A DNA stretch of 64,000 nt from contig NZ_JALLAN010000002.1 in NCBI RefSeq assembly GCF_023062595.1, positions 252,099-316,098 of the forward strand. The letters run 5' to 3'. The notes beneath the pieces were generated by a model. The model saw only the letters and a program-made list of their open reading frames with translations. It was not told where the DNA came from and ran no database searches. The translations under genes were made by a program, and so were the position numbers. How positions within the stretch are numbered: the stretch's first letter is position 1; each line of letters begins with the position of its first letter. This stretch comes from Arthrobacter rhizosphaerae. GTDB taxonomy: Bacteria > Actinomycetota > Actinomycetes > Actinomycetales > Micrococcaceae. Shown piece by piece: positions 52,176 to 59,594 of the stretch.

Positions 52176-52196
52176 TTATCGTCATTTTGACGATAA
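52176..52196. promoter_or_regulatory. NrtR-type operator 1 (perfect 21-bp palindrome)
   Basis: TTATCGTCA-TTT-TGACGATAA is perfectly symmetrical apart from its centre base. It lies 20 bases before the SPFH start. The TGACGATAA half-site recurs in operator 2. Its position between a Nudix-type regulator and an NAD-related operon makes it the likely NrtR site. Confidence 0.8.
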
Positions 52197-52220
52197 TGTA
52201 ACGCTAAGCCAACCATCCCT

Positions 52221-52241
52221 TTATTGTCAAGGTGACGATAA
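52221..52241. promoter_or_regulatory. NrtR-type operator 2
   Basis: TTATTGTCA-AGG-TGACGATAA differs from operator 1 by one base in the left arm. Its centre lies 45 bases from that of operator 1 and it ends 18 bases before the NrtR start, as expected for autoregulation. Confidence 0.8.
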
Positions 52242-52259
52242 GTCGCTTAGGATGGAGCG

Positions 52260-52997
52260 GTGTCCTCCCGTGATCACTCTCCTGCGCGCTTCCCGGTGGC
52301 TGTCGACGTCGTTGCCTTGACAGTGCGCGACGACGTCCTGCACGTCCTGCTTGTCACTCGCCTCATAGAACCGTTCCGGGGCCGGCTCGCCCTGCCTGGC
52401 GGTTTTGTTCTTCCTGGCGAGGATCTGCAGGAGGCGGCTGTCCGCGAGCTGGCTGAGGAGACGGGGGTTGAAAAGGTAAGCGGGCATTTGGAGCAGTTGG
52501 GCAGTTACGGGCCGGGTGGCCGTGACCCTCGGGGCGACGTGCTTGCGGTGGCGTACCTGCTGCTCGCCCCCGACTTCCCCGTTCTGTCGGCCGGAAGCGA
52601 TGCCGAAAAGGCTGGCTGGTACCCCGTGAGCAGCATCCTTGATGACCACGGGATCCGGCTGGCCTTCGACCATGAAAAGATCCTCAGGGACGGGCTGGAA
52701 CGTGCCAGGTCGAAGCTCGAGTATTCACCTTTGGCTGCCGCGTTCTGTGGCGAAGAGTTCACCATAGCCCAGCTGCGCGCTGTTTATGAGGCTGTGTGGG
52801 GGCTGCCCCTGGACGCCCGGAATTTCCACCGCAAGGCCACCGGCACCCCGGGCTTCCTCGAGGAAACCGGAAAGGTGACGGCAGGCGACACGGGAAGACC
52901 GGCAGCGCTTTACCGGCTGACTGCAGCAGCCCGGCCGGAACCCGGACATCCGGCCCGGGCCGTGCTGAATCCTCCGCTCATGCGGCCCGTGTCTTAG
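52260..52997 (+). CDS. nrtR-like: NrtR-type Nudix transcriptional regulator
   Basis: This 245-aa protein has an N-terminal Nudix domain with a complete Nudix box (GFVLPGE, seven residues, then RELAEETGV) and a C-terminal winged helix of the NrtR kind (EEFTIAQLRAVYEAVWG, LDARNFHRK). NrtR proteins repress NAD-related genes and usually sense ADP-ribose. Many have a decayed Nudix box; this one looks intact, so hydrolase activity is possible. The GTG at 52260 has GGAG at 4 bases. It is divergent from the SPFH/NAD-kinase-like operon across two operators. Confidence 0.88.
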   Translation: MSSRDHSPARFPVAVDVVALTVRDDVLHVLLVTRLIEPFRGRLALPGGFVLPGEDLQEAAVRELAEETGVEKVSGHLEQLGSYGPGGRDPRGDVLAVAYLLLAPDFPVLSAGSDAEKAGWYPVSSILDDHGIRLAFDHEKILRDGLERARSKLEYSPLAAAFCGEEFTIAQLRAVYEAVWGLPLDARNFHRKATGTPGFLEETGKVTAGDTGRPAALYRLTAAARPEPGHPARAVLNPPLMRPVS

Positions 52998-53263
52998 GCG
53001 CCAGTACCTGCAGGGCGGCGCTCCTGGCCCCGTCGGGTCCCTTCAATCCTGTTCCGCTGCCATCGGCGAAGAAGGTCAGCTGCTGCCAGTCCTCCAACAA
53101 TGGGCGTGATGGCCACTGCCGCATAGACGAAGATCAACCAGGCAAGGGTGGCCAGGGGTGACTTGGGTGCGCTGAGGAACGACAAGTTCCCGAGAACTGC
53201 TGCCGCCCAGAAAAGCAGGACACCGCCCAGAACGGCAGCGCCCGGAATGAATTCCTTTCGCAT
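52994..53263 (-). CDS. Small two-helix membrane protein, 89 aa
   Basis: Two hydrophobic segments (about residues 8-29 and 37-62) are followed by a basic tail (LLRRWQRNRIEGTRRGQERR). There is no recognised family. It is convergent with the NrtR gene and overlaps it by 4 bases. The ribosome-binding site is weak (CAGGG). Confidence 0.6.
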   Translation of the reverse strand: MRKEFIPGAAVLGGVLLFWAAAVLGNLSFLSAPKSPLATLAWLIFVYAAVAITPIVGGLAAADLLRRWQRNRIEGTRRGQERRPAGTGA

Positions 53264-53566
53264 GTCAGCGCCCTGGTCTCATGCCGGGCCGTGGCCAAGA
53301 AAGGGTCACTAGAGGGCACAGGCGGTGGATTTTGCGGCGGTGAATCTGGCAGTGGCGGTTGAATCCACTGGTAGCCGGTCCGGCGCGGTTCAGTATGCAG
53401 GTCATGGCAATCCTCAAAAGAAAAACGGGGGGCCACTGCTCAACCGAGACCATAGTAGGCAGAGAGCGTCAACGGCCCTTACATCCCTCGCCTGACACGC
53501 CGGAAGTGGTGCGGGAACCCTCGACCTGACCGGAATCACGGCCGTAAAATTGGAGCCACGAGGTGC
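53264..53566. other. Intergenic region without a supported gene
   Basis: This stretch of about 300 bases lies between the divergent small membrane-protein genes. A 46-codon leftward frame (ATG near 53406, GAGGATT upstream) ends directly before the 52994-53263 gene and could be a leader peptide, but I cannot support it further. No strong repeat or hairpin is seen. Confidence 0.5.
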
Positions 53567-53752
53567 ATGAAGATGTCTGTGGCAATGGGCGTGGTACTCA
53601 TCCTCCTCGGCCTGGTTTCCTTGGCGGCCATGATCGGCACGGTCGTCCTGGTGATCCGTGACGGCCGGGGGCAGACTCCTGTGGAGCCTTCCGTTCGGCC
53701 TTGGACGGCGGGGAATCTTCCCAGCCGGCCGTATTCCACCATCCGCTTGTAG
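53567..53752 (+). CDS. Small single-pass membrane protein, 61 aa
   Basis: The ATG at 53567 has GAGG close upstream. One transmembrane helix (about residues 5-30) is followed by a hydrophilic tail (RDGRGQTPVEPSVRPW). It lies 51 bases before the aminotransferase-fold gene in the same orientation. The function is unknown. Confidence 0.6.
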   Translation: MKMSVAMGVVLILLGLVSLAAMIGTVVLVIRDGRGQTPVEPSVRPWTAGNLPSRPYSTIRL

Positions 53753-53803
53753 CCTGCAAACTGCGTATGCGGCCGGGCACCTGTTTCGAAACGAGGCAAC
53801 CTG

Positions 53804-54976
53804 ATGAGATCCCGGCCCAACCGGCTGCACCATGTAGCCGGATTCAGCATCGACAAAGTAGCCGCGGCGGCAGGCGAGGACCCCAACATCCTCAGATTGG
53901 AAAATCTTGACACCGACCTCCTCCCGCCGCTGGCCGCAATAGAGGCAACCCGGGCGGCAGTCGGATTGGATTCCGCCAACTCATACCTTCCCTTCACCGG
54001 ACAGCTTGCTGCCAAACAGGCGGTAGCCGGGCAAATAGCCGAGCGGACCGGCATCACTTATGACCCGTCGTCGGAAGTGATCCTGACGTGCAGTGACGGG
54101 GACTGTCTGCTTGACTCACTCCTGGGGCTGACCGATCCAGGAGACGAAATCCTGCTGACGGACCCGACCTATGCGGGCATGCTGAATCGCGTGCACTTGG
54201 CCGGAGGTGTGCCGCGCCTGGTGCCGATGAGGGTATCCGGGGGCGCATGGCGGATGGATCTTGAGGCGATGGAGGCCGCCGTCTCACCCCGGACACGAGC
54301 CGTTTTCCTGCAGAATCCATCCTTCCCTTCGGGTTACCGGCTCAGCGACGAGGAGTGGTCCGCCGTCGCCCGCCTCTGTGCGGAAAAAGACCTGTGGCTC
54401 ATCTACTGGTCACTGATGGAAGGCATCGTATTCGACGGCCAGCCAATCCTCAGTCCGGCGTCCTACCCGGGAATGCGCGAACGCACCATCATCGTGGGCA
54501 CGGCCTCCATCGAGCAGCGGATGATCGGCTGGCGCATTGGCTGGATCGTGGCACCGGCTGAAGTCATGTCCGATCTCGCCGTCGTCCACATCTATAACGG
54601 CCTTACTCCTGGCGGAATTGCGCAGGCGGGCTTGATTGCAGCGCTGAAAGACGGCGACGGCGGTCTGGCGCAGTGCGTTGCGGAGTGGCAGCGGCGCCGG
54701 GATGCCCTCACCGCTGCCCTCGACGGTTTTGCCATGATTCCGGCCGCCGACGGTTGGTCCCAGATCCTGGACACTGTAAGTCACGGCGTCGATCCCGGGG
54801 AACTCTCGCGCGTCCTGTTGCACCACGGTGTGGCCGCCACGGCCATGACGGGCTGGGGCGGGGAAGTTGCCAACCGCCATCTCCGTCTCGTGTTCAGTAA
54901 CGAGCCAGTGGAAAGGATCGAACTGGTCGGTGATCGTTTCAGGGCTGCGATGCGCGAAGCGGGTGGCAGGGTCTAG
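53804..54976 (+). CDS. Aminotransferase-fold protein lacking the PLP lysine
   Basis: This intact 390-aa class I/II aminotransferase-like protein aligns well with the family: YLPFTG near 61-66, DPTY near 120-123, NPSFPSG at 171-177, ERTIIVG and MIGWRIGWIVAP around 226-251, and Arg361 in HLRLVFS. Three key positions differ. The Schiff-base Lys (SKxxxMTGWR) is Ile236 in TASIEQRMIGWR. The Asp that holds the PLP ring nitrogen is Trp202 and the nearby Tyr is Met205 (IYWSLMEG in place of the usual SDExYEG). It cannot be a normal transaminase. The absence of frameshifts or stops argues for a maintained pseudoenzyme or a new activity. It is preceded by a small membrane-protein gene and convergent with an unknown membrane-protein gene. 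Confidence 0.85.
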   Translation: MRSRPNRLHHVAGFSIDKVAAAAGEDPNILRLENLDTDLLPPLAAIEATRAAVGLDSANSYLPFTGQLAAKQAVAGQIAERTGITYDPSSEVILTCSDGDCLLDSLLGLTDPGDEILLTDPTYAGMLNRVHLAGGVPRLVPMRVSGGAWRMDLEAMEAAVSPRTRAVFLQNPSFPSGYRLSDEEWSAVARLCAEKDLWLIYWSLMEGIVFDGQPILSPASYPGMRERTIIVGTASIEQRMIGWRIGWIVAPAEVMSDLAVVHIYNGLTPGGIAQAGLIAALKDGDGGLAQCVAEWQRRRDALTAALDGFAMIPAADGWSQILDTVSHGVDPGELSRVLLHHGVAATAMTGWGGEVANRHLRLVFSNEPVERIELVGDRFRAAMREAGGRV

Positions 54977-54989
54977 CCGATCCTGCGCG

Positions 54990-56033
54990 TCAGGCAGACT
55001 GCCGGGCCAAGTACTTCTCGAGGCTGGCAATGTTCACTTTTTCCGGGTAGACGTCGCGCCGCTCCATGTACTTCAGAATCGCAGCGGACTTCCCCGCGTG
55101 GTCCAGGGTGACTATTGCGAGCGGTGACGTCATGCTCATGGATGTGACCTGGGTGTAGACCGCGCGGCTGATGGCGGCCCGCCGCTGGGCATTGGACATC
55201 ATGCCCCACAGCGTTCGCGCCGTGAGAAGGTAGGCACCGTACGCCACTCGCAGCAGTTCGCTGATGCGTTCCTCTGAATAATGTTCCACACCCTCGTTGG
55301 CGAGACTTAGCCCGGGGCGAAGATGCAGGGCAACGTGGACGCTGCGCAGCACCCCTGCGGCCGCCCCGGCGGTAGAGCTGCTGGTCGCCTCCAGCCGTTC
55401 GCCGTCAAAGATGTTCCGGAAGGTCAGGAAGTCGAGCTTGATGGTACTGGGGACGGCGGCCCAGGAATGGAGAAAGTACGCCAGATCATCCTCAGGCCGC
55501 AGGTTGGTTGCCAACGCCTCGAGGACTGGAAGCGGCTCCCGTTCGAGTGCCGCGCACATGTCCGTGAACAACTTCCTGGTGTCCTCCGCGCCCGGGGGCA
55601 ATGACCGGCGCACGCGCTCCTGCAGGCCAACGAGCAGTGTCCGACGGCGTTCCTCATCTCCGCGCGGAAGCGCGTTTCCCAGGGCCAGTTGCCTCCGAAA
55701 GGATTCCAGGGCATGTTCGCCGTGCAGGGGCTGCCCGGCTGCGGGCCCGTTGGACTGCCCGAGCAACTTGCCGAATGGAGGTGGCATGACGGTCCTGTTC
55801 AGGGCGGGTGCCGCCACGAACTGCAACAGCGCAATAAACCATGTCATCAGCGCCGCAACCACCAGACTTGCCAGGATTCCAGCCGGGCCCCACAAGCGCC
55901 ACAGGAGCGGCCAGAGGACGTAGACATTCACCGCGAAGATAGCGGCCGCGAACATCCGTTGCCAGTTGGTGCGCAGCAGGCGCCTGCTGAACTGTGGTGC
56001 GTCTGCGATTGGCCAGCTCAATGTTTCCCCCAA
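54990..56033 (-). CDS. Unknown membrane-anchored protein, 347 aa
   Basis: Two N-terminal transmembrane helices (about residues 28-46 and 50-72) are followed by a soluble part of about 270 residues rich in helices and Arg. The C-terminus includes IVTLDHAGKSAAILKYMERRDVYP. I recognise no domain. The start at 56033 has no strong Shine-Dalgarno. It is convergent with the aminotransferase-fold gene, 13 bases apart. Confidence 0.7.
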   Translation of the reverse strand: MGETLSWPIADAPQFSRRLLRTNWQRMFAAAIFAVNVYVLWPLLWRLWGPAGILASLVVAALMTWFIALLQFVAAPALNRTVMPPPFGKLLGQSNGPAAGQPLHGEHALESFRRQLALGNALPRGDEERRRTLLVGLQERVRRSLPPGAEDTRKLFTDMCAALEREPLPVLEALATNLRPEDDLAYFLHSWAAVPSTIKLDFLTFRNIFDGERLEATSSSTAGAAAGVLRSVHVALHLRPGLSLANEGVEHYSEERISELLRVAYGAYLLTARTLWGMMSNAQRRAAISRAVYTQVTSMSMTSPLAIVTLDHAGKSAAILKYMERRDVYPEKVNIASLEKYLARQSA

Positions 56034-56076
56034 CGCCAGAACAATGATGGCTACACCTTACGCCCCTGCCAAGCGG

Positions 56077-56820
56077 TCAGGCAGGCATTCCCGGCGCCCA
56101 GGTCTGCAGCCGTCCGCACATTCCAAACAACCGCTCTGCGCTCCGGGGATTGGCCCGCGCCACCGACGCCTTGGCAAGGTGTGAACCCTCACCCCTCTCA
56201 AGGTCAGAAAGCCAGGCGTCTGTGCTTTGGGCTTCGGCCAGTACCTTTTCGGCCCACAACTTCCGCCACTCGGGGACCCGGTCCCGCACCACGTTCACTG
56301 CCGCTTTGTGGAACTCTGCCAAAGCAGCATAGCCGCGCCGTTCGACGTCGGCCCTTAGCTCCGCGTAGCCGGCCAAAGCGGCATCCCGCCGGGCAAGGGC
56401 AGCTGCGGCCAGCACATCTTCACCGGCGTCCGGCGACGGCAAGGTTGCCAACCGCCGGTACCGTTCCGGGTCTGCGAGGACCTCCGGCACGAAGGTGAGG
56501 ACCGCGTCTCCGGCCTCGGGGAGTCCCGCGTTCTGCATCACCACAAGAAGGTCCAGGTCTCCGCCGTTGATGAGCCGGTGAACAGTTCCGGGGCTGAACC
56601 ACAGGAGGTTGCCGGCGGTCAGGTCGTGGGCCGCGTAGCCGTCGCTGCTGAGAGTCTCCACCTGTCCTGTTCCGCCGATCACGAGATAGGCCTCAGTGGA
56701 GGCCGTGTGAAGGTGAGGGGAGCCGCCGCAGACTCCATCTTCAGCAGCCCAGTCGTATACGGCGAGCCGTGTCACTGCTGTCCCACCCGGGAAAAACGGC
56801 AACTCCTGGACAGTGCTCAT
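56077..56820 (-). CDS. Cupin-domain protein
   Basis: This protein has about 247 aa. The cupin core is in the first half: HLHTASTEAYLVIGGTGQVE, then WFSPGTVHRLINGGDLDLLVV, with His and Glu as metal ligands. The second half is helical (VLAAAALARRDAALAGYAEL). The ATG at 56820 overlaps the upstream gene by 4 bases. In this operon it may be a sugar isomerase or an accessory enzyme for the dehydrogenase product. The ligand is unknown. Confidence 0.82.
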   Translation of the reverse strand: MSTVQELPFFPGGTAVTRLAVYDWAAEDGVCGGSPHLHTASTEAYLVIGGTGQVETLSSDGYAAHDLTAGNLLWFSPGTVHRLINGGDLDLLVVMQNAGLPEAGDAVLTFVPEVLADPERYRRLATLPSPDAGEDVLAAAALARRDAALAGYAELRADVERRGYAALAEFHKAAVNVVRDRVPEWRKLWAEKVLAEAQSTDAWLSDLERGEGSHLAKASVARANPRSAERLFGMCGRLQTWAPGMPA

Positions 56821-57752
56821 AGCCGGCTTCCCACCTTCAGGTTTTGCAGCGCCAGCCGTCCGGCATCCGCGAGGTCGGCGAGCCTGTCCGCAGTGGACTC
56901 GCCGTTGGCGGCGACGAAGGAGTAGCGGTTGGTCAGGGTGGCTCCGCTGGAGAAGAGCACCTCTTCTCTGAAGAACGGTGCGGGTCCCATGCACGCGAAG
57001 GGCTCGCTGCGGGTGAACCATTCGGGTGGATGCTGCTCGTTGAGTTCATCGTCCACCATCATCACAGTGGAGTGGTTGCACGTGCCGTCATGCTGTCCCA
57101 CGAAGGCGAGCCATTCTCCACGCCGGCCGCGAAGTTCTTCCCCTGATAGTCCATCAGGCCCCAGAATACGGCCGCCGGTGAAGTCCCTGGGGCCTCGCCA
57201 GAAGAGGCCGCCGTAACCCGCGTTCTCGCGCCCCTCGGTAGTGGGTGAGCCGATCCTGATGTCATGGCCGGACACATTCTGCATGGACGTTTCGAAGGCA
57301 ATGGTCCAGGAATTGCCCTCCGGGCACTCCGAGACTTCGAACGTGCGAAGCTCATCAACCACATGCTCGCGGGACTGGGTCCACCACGTGAGCGAATGGC
57401 TGAACCGGAAGCGGCCCTCCAGCATGCCTGCTTCAAGAGTGCCCTGATGTTCCATGGAACCGTTGTTGGGCAACCACTGATAGTCCTTGCCCCGGCGATA
57501 ACTCGGGCCTCCCCAGAAGTTGTCCTCGCCCAGGTGGGGCAGCGACCAGGCCAGGCCCTTGTGCCAGGTGTGGTCGTGGGGGCGGAAAACACTGAGTGCG
57601 TCTCCGGCGAGGGTCCGCAGTGTGTGGAAATTGGGCCGCGGTGATTCGCGCTGGGCATCGTCCGGAAGGTAGGTGTAGCCGGCAACGTCGACGCCGCCAA
57701 TGCGTACCGCTATTGCCTTGCCGCTGTCCTCCCATTCAATCCCGGTGCTCAT
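56817..57752 (-). CDS. PmoA-like (DUF6807) protein
   Basis: This protein has about 311 aa, with FRPHDHTWHKGLAWSLPHLG and NFWGGPSYRRGKDYQW near the N-terminal third and NHSTVMMVDD near the C-terminal third. This is the PmoA / DUF6807 pattern found in carbohydrate clusters beside Gfo/Idh dehydrogenases. The reaction is unproven. It overlaps both neighbours by 4 bases, so the three genes are translationally coupled. Confidence 0.8.
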   Translation of the reverse strand: MSTGIEWEDSGKAIAVRIGGVDVAGYTYLPDDAQRESPRPNFHTLRTLAGDALSVFRPHDHTWHKGLAWSLPHLGEDNFWGGPSYRRGKDYQWLPNNGSMEHQGTLEAGMLEGRFRFSHSLTWWTQSREHVVDELRTFEVSECPEGNSWTIAFETSMQNVSGHDIRIGSPTTEGRENAGYGGLFWRGPRDFTGGRILGPDGLSGEELRGRRGEWLAFVGQHDGTCNHSTVMMVDDELNEQHPPEWFTRSEPFACMGPAPFFREEVLFSSGATLTNRYSFVAANGESTADRLADLADAGRLALQNLKVGSRL

Positions 57753-58909
57753 GCGTCTGCGCCCACTTTTTCGGCACCTTGTTTTGGGGCAACTTTCCCG
57801 GGCTCTTCGGCGGTCTGCTGCTTCCACGGTTCCAGATTGCCGTCCATCCGGGTGAAGAACGAGTGCCCTTCACCGATTTCACCCCTGCTGATGGTTTTTC
57901 CCGTGATGCTGGAGGCATAGATCGCAGCGGCCAGTTCCATGGTGGGGTGCGCACCGGCAAGCGAGACAGGTGGTACGTCCCCGGCTTTGAGATGCTCCAG
58001 TATCACGCCGTACTGAGCGCTGTGCCCGCTGGGGATGTTGGTTTCAGCGGCCGCCCACAATTGGGCGAGTTCCTCTGACCCCGGTGCCGGCGTCAGCGTC
58101 CAGTGATCGTTGTCGTAACCGTACAGATGCTCCAACTCCACGGTGGCGTGCTCAAAGTCCAGCCGGAGCTGGGAAGTTTCGCGGGGGGATATCACCGAGT
58201 TCATGACGGTGGCGATTGCTCCTGACTCGAACCGGACCACACCTGCGGACACATCCTCGGTGTCAGTTTTCCTGGCAAGCTTGGAGGCAAAGGCTGTGAC
58301 TTCCTGCCAGGGGCCGAACAGGTGCACGAGGAGATCGAACTGGTGGATGCCGTGCCCCATGGTGGGGCCGCCGCCTTCCACATCCCAGAGTCCCCGCCAG
58401 GGCACATCAAAGTACGCCTGGTTCCTGAACCACAACGTATTGCATGTACCCACGAGCGGCCGGCCCAGCCGGCCTGCCTCCTGCAGGGCCAGAACACGCT
58501 GGGCGCCGGTGCCGAACCGGTGCTGGAAGACGCAACTGACAGATCCGCGGGATACAGCCTCCGCCTTCATCAGCGTGTGCATTTGTTCCAGCGACAGAGC
58601 AGGGGGTTTTTCGATGACCACGTGCAGGTCCAGTGCGAGGGCTTCCAGGGCAAGGCTCACATGACTGGCCGGGGGAGTGCAGATGGCCACGAGATCCAGC
58701 TCTCCGTTGGCAACAGCCGTGCAGAGGTCGGACGCCGTCCGCTGGATGGCCCATTTGGAGGCGAATTCTTCTGAGCGGCCAGCATCAAGGTCAACGGCCA
58801 CGGCAAGCTCAACGTTCTCTTGCGTCGACAGGGCATCGGCATGGGCGTGGGCAATGCCTCCAGTCCCAATGATTCCTACGCGCAATGCGCCCGCGTGCGG
58901 ATTCCACAT
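57749..58909 (-). CDS. Gfo/Idh/MocA-family dehydrogenase
   Basis: This protein has about 386 aa from the ATG at 58909, with AAGGAG at good distance. It has the Rossmann VGIIGTGGIAHAHADAL, catalytic VIEKPPALS, and GGGPTMGHGIHQFDLLVHLFG in the C-terminal domain. It is the first gene of a three-gene unit with the PmoA-like and cupin genes, behind a 17-bp-arm palindrome. The substrate is probably a sugar or sugar acid; the downstream LacI gene and the GH30 enzyme point to galactan-derived sugars, an inference. Confidence 0.9.
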   Translation of the reverse strand: MWNPHAGALRVGIIGTGGIAHAHADALSTQENVELAVAVDLDAGRSEEFASKWAIQRTASDLCTAVANGELDLVAICTPPASHVSLALEALALDLHVVIEKPPALSLEQMHTLMKAEAVSRGSVSCVFQHRFGTGAQRVLALQEAGRLGRPLVGTCNTLWFRNQAYFDVPWRGLWDVEGGGPTMGHGIHQFDLLVHLFGPWQEVTAFASKLARKTDTEDVSAGVVRFESGAIATVMNSVISPRETSQLRLDFEHATVELEHLYGYDNDHWTLTPAPGSEELAQLWAAAETNIPSGHSAQYGVILEHLKAGDVPPVSLAGAHPTMELAAAIYASSITGKTISRGEIGEGHSFFTRMDGNLEPWKQQTAEEPGKVAPKQGAEKVGADA

Positions 58910-58933
58910 GTGGTTTTCTCCTTGGTTGGCGCA

Positions 58934-58977
58934 CAAAAGTGATCGATAACAAACGATTATGTTATCGATCACTTTTG
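58934..58977. promoter_or_regulatory. Long inverted repeat with two ATCGAT operators
   Basis: Perfect 17-bp arms (58934-58950 and 58961-58977; outer CAAAAGTGATCGATAAC) flank a 10-base spacer, 25 bases before the Gfo/Idh start. Each arm holds the LacI-like site GTGATCGATAAC with a palindromic ATCGAT centre, so the region may present two operators 26 bases apart. Confidence 0.75.
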
Positions 58978-59023
58978 CTGTCAAGGGAGCTACGTAAAGT
59001 TACACCGAAGCTAAAAGTGACAG

Positions 59024-59536
59024 TCAGCTGAGGGCTTCACAAATAGCGTCTGCAGTCCCCTCAGCACCGACGTCGAACTGCCCGTGGTACTCCTCGGAGA
59101 TCAATTCCCCGATGCGTAGATCAACTTCCAGCCTCCACAGGCCAATGGCCTTCGTGTCTCCGTTTATCTTGAGATGGATGCCGGTTCCGAAAATGCTCAG
59201 CGTGCCGTCCTCGTTTTCGACGAACCGGTCCAGCCCCACATCAGCAGTCGTGATTGTGGCGGTTGGACTCGTTAGGGTGGAGCGGAAGCTGGGGTGGGCC
59301 GTGACACGGGTGACAGATCCGTCCTTGTCAAAGAACACAGTCTCGAAGTAGTGGCCGGCGATCCGAGCGGTGACCGTGAATCCGCACGCCTCCGTGAGGA
59401 ATTCGTCGACCACCTCGACATCGGCGTCGAACACTTGTTTCCCGCCACGTTCCGGTGGGGCCGCAGAGGATGGCAGTGAGAAGGCCAGGGCGGTTGAAAT
59501 GGCGAGAATGCTTGCCGCAGCTATCCGGGGAATCAT
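59024..59536 (-). CDS. Secreted protein of unknown function
   Basis: This protein has about 170 aa from the ATG at 59536 (AAGGG at 8 bases; an in-frame start at 59551 is possible). A signal peptide ends near SSAAPPE. The mature part has the pattern of a small beta-barrel-type secreted protein (FTVTARIAGHYFETVFFDKDG and repeated strand-like segments) with two cysteines. No family is assigned. It lies between the LacI gene and the Gfo/Idh operon. Confidence 0.7.
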   Translation of the reverse strand: MIPRIAAASILAISTALAFSLPSSAAPPERGGKQVFDADVEVVDEFLTEACGFTVTARIAGHYFETVFFDKDGSVTRVTAHPSFRSTLTSPTATITTADVGLDRFVENEDGTLSIFGTGIHLKINGDTKAIGLWRLEVDLRIGELISEEYHGQFDVGAEGTADAICEALS

Positions 59537-59561
59537 GGTTTTGCCCTTCACGGCTCTCCCC

Positions 59562-59594
59562 GACTCAAAAATAGCTACAGCCTATTTTTGAGTC
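59562..59594. terminator. 13-bp hairpin overlapping the LacI stop codon
   Basis: GACTCAAAAATAG and CTATTTTTGAGTC are perfectly paired around a 7-base loop. In leftward reading the stem begins within the LacI stop codon. It also lies just before the secreted-protein gene, so termination and control of that gene are both possible. Confidence 0.65.

Noticed and set aside
53264-53406. 46-codon leftward frame ending just before the 89-aa membrane protein gene
   Set aside because: It has a plausible ribosome-binding site but an Arg-rich random-looking product; too little evidence to call a leader peptide.
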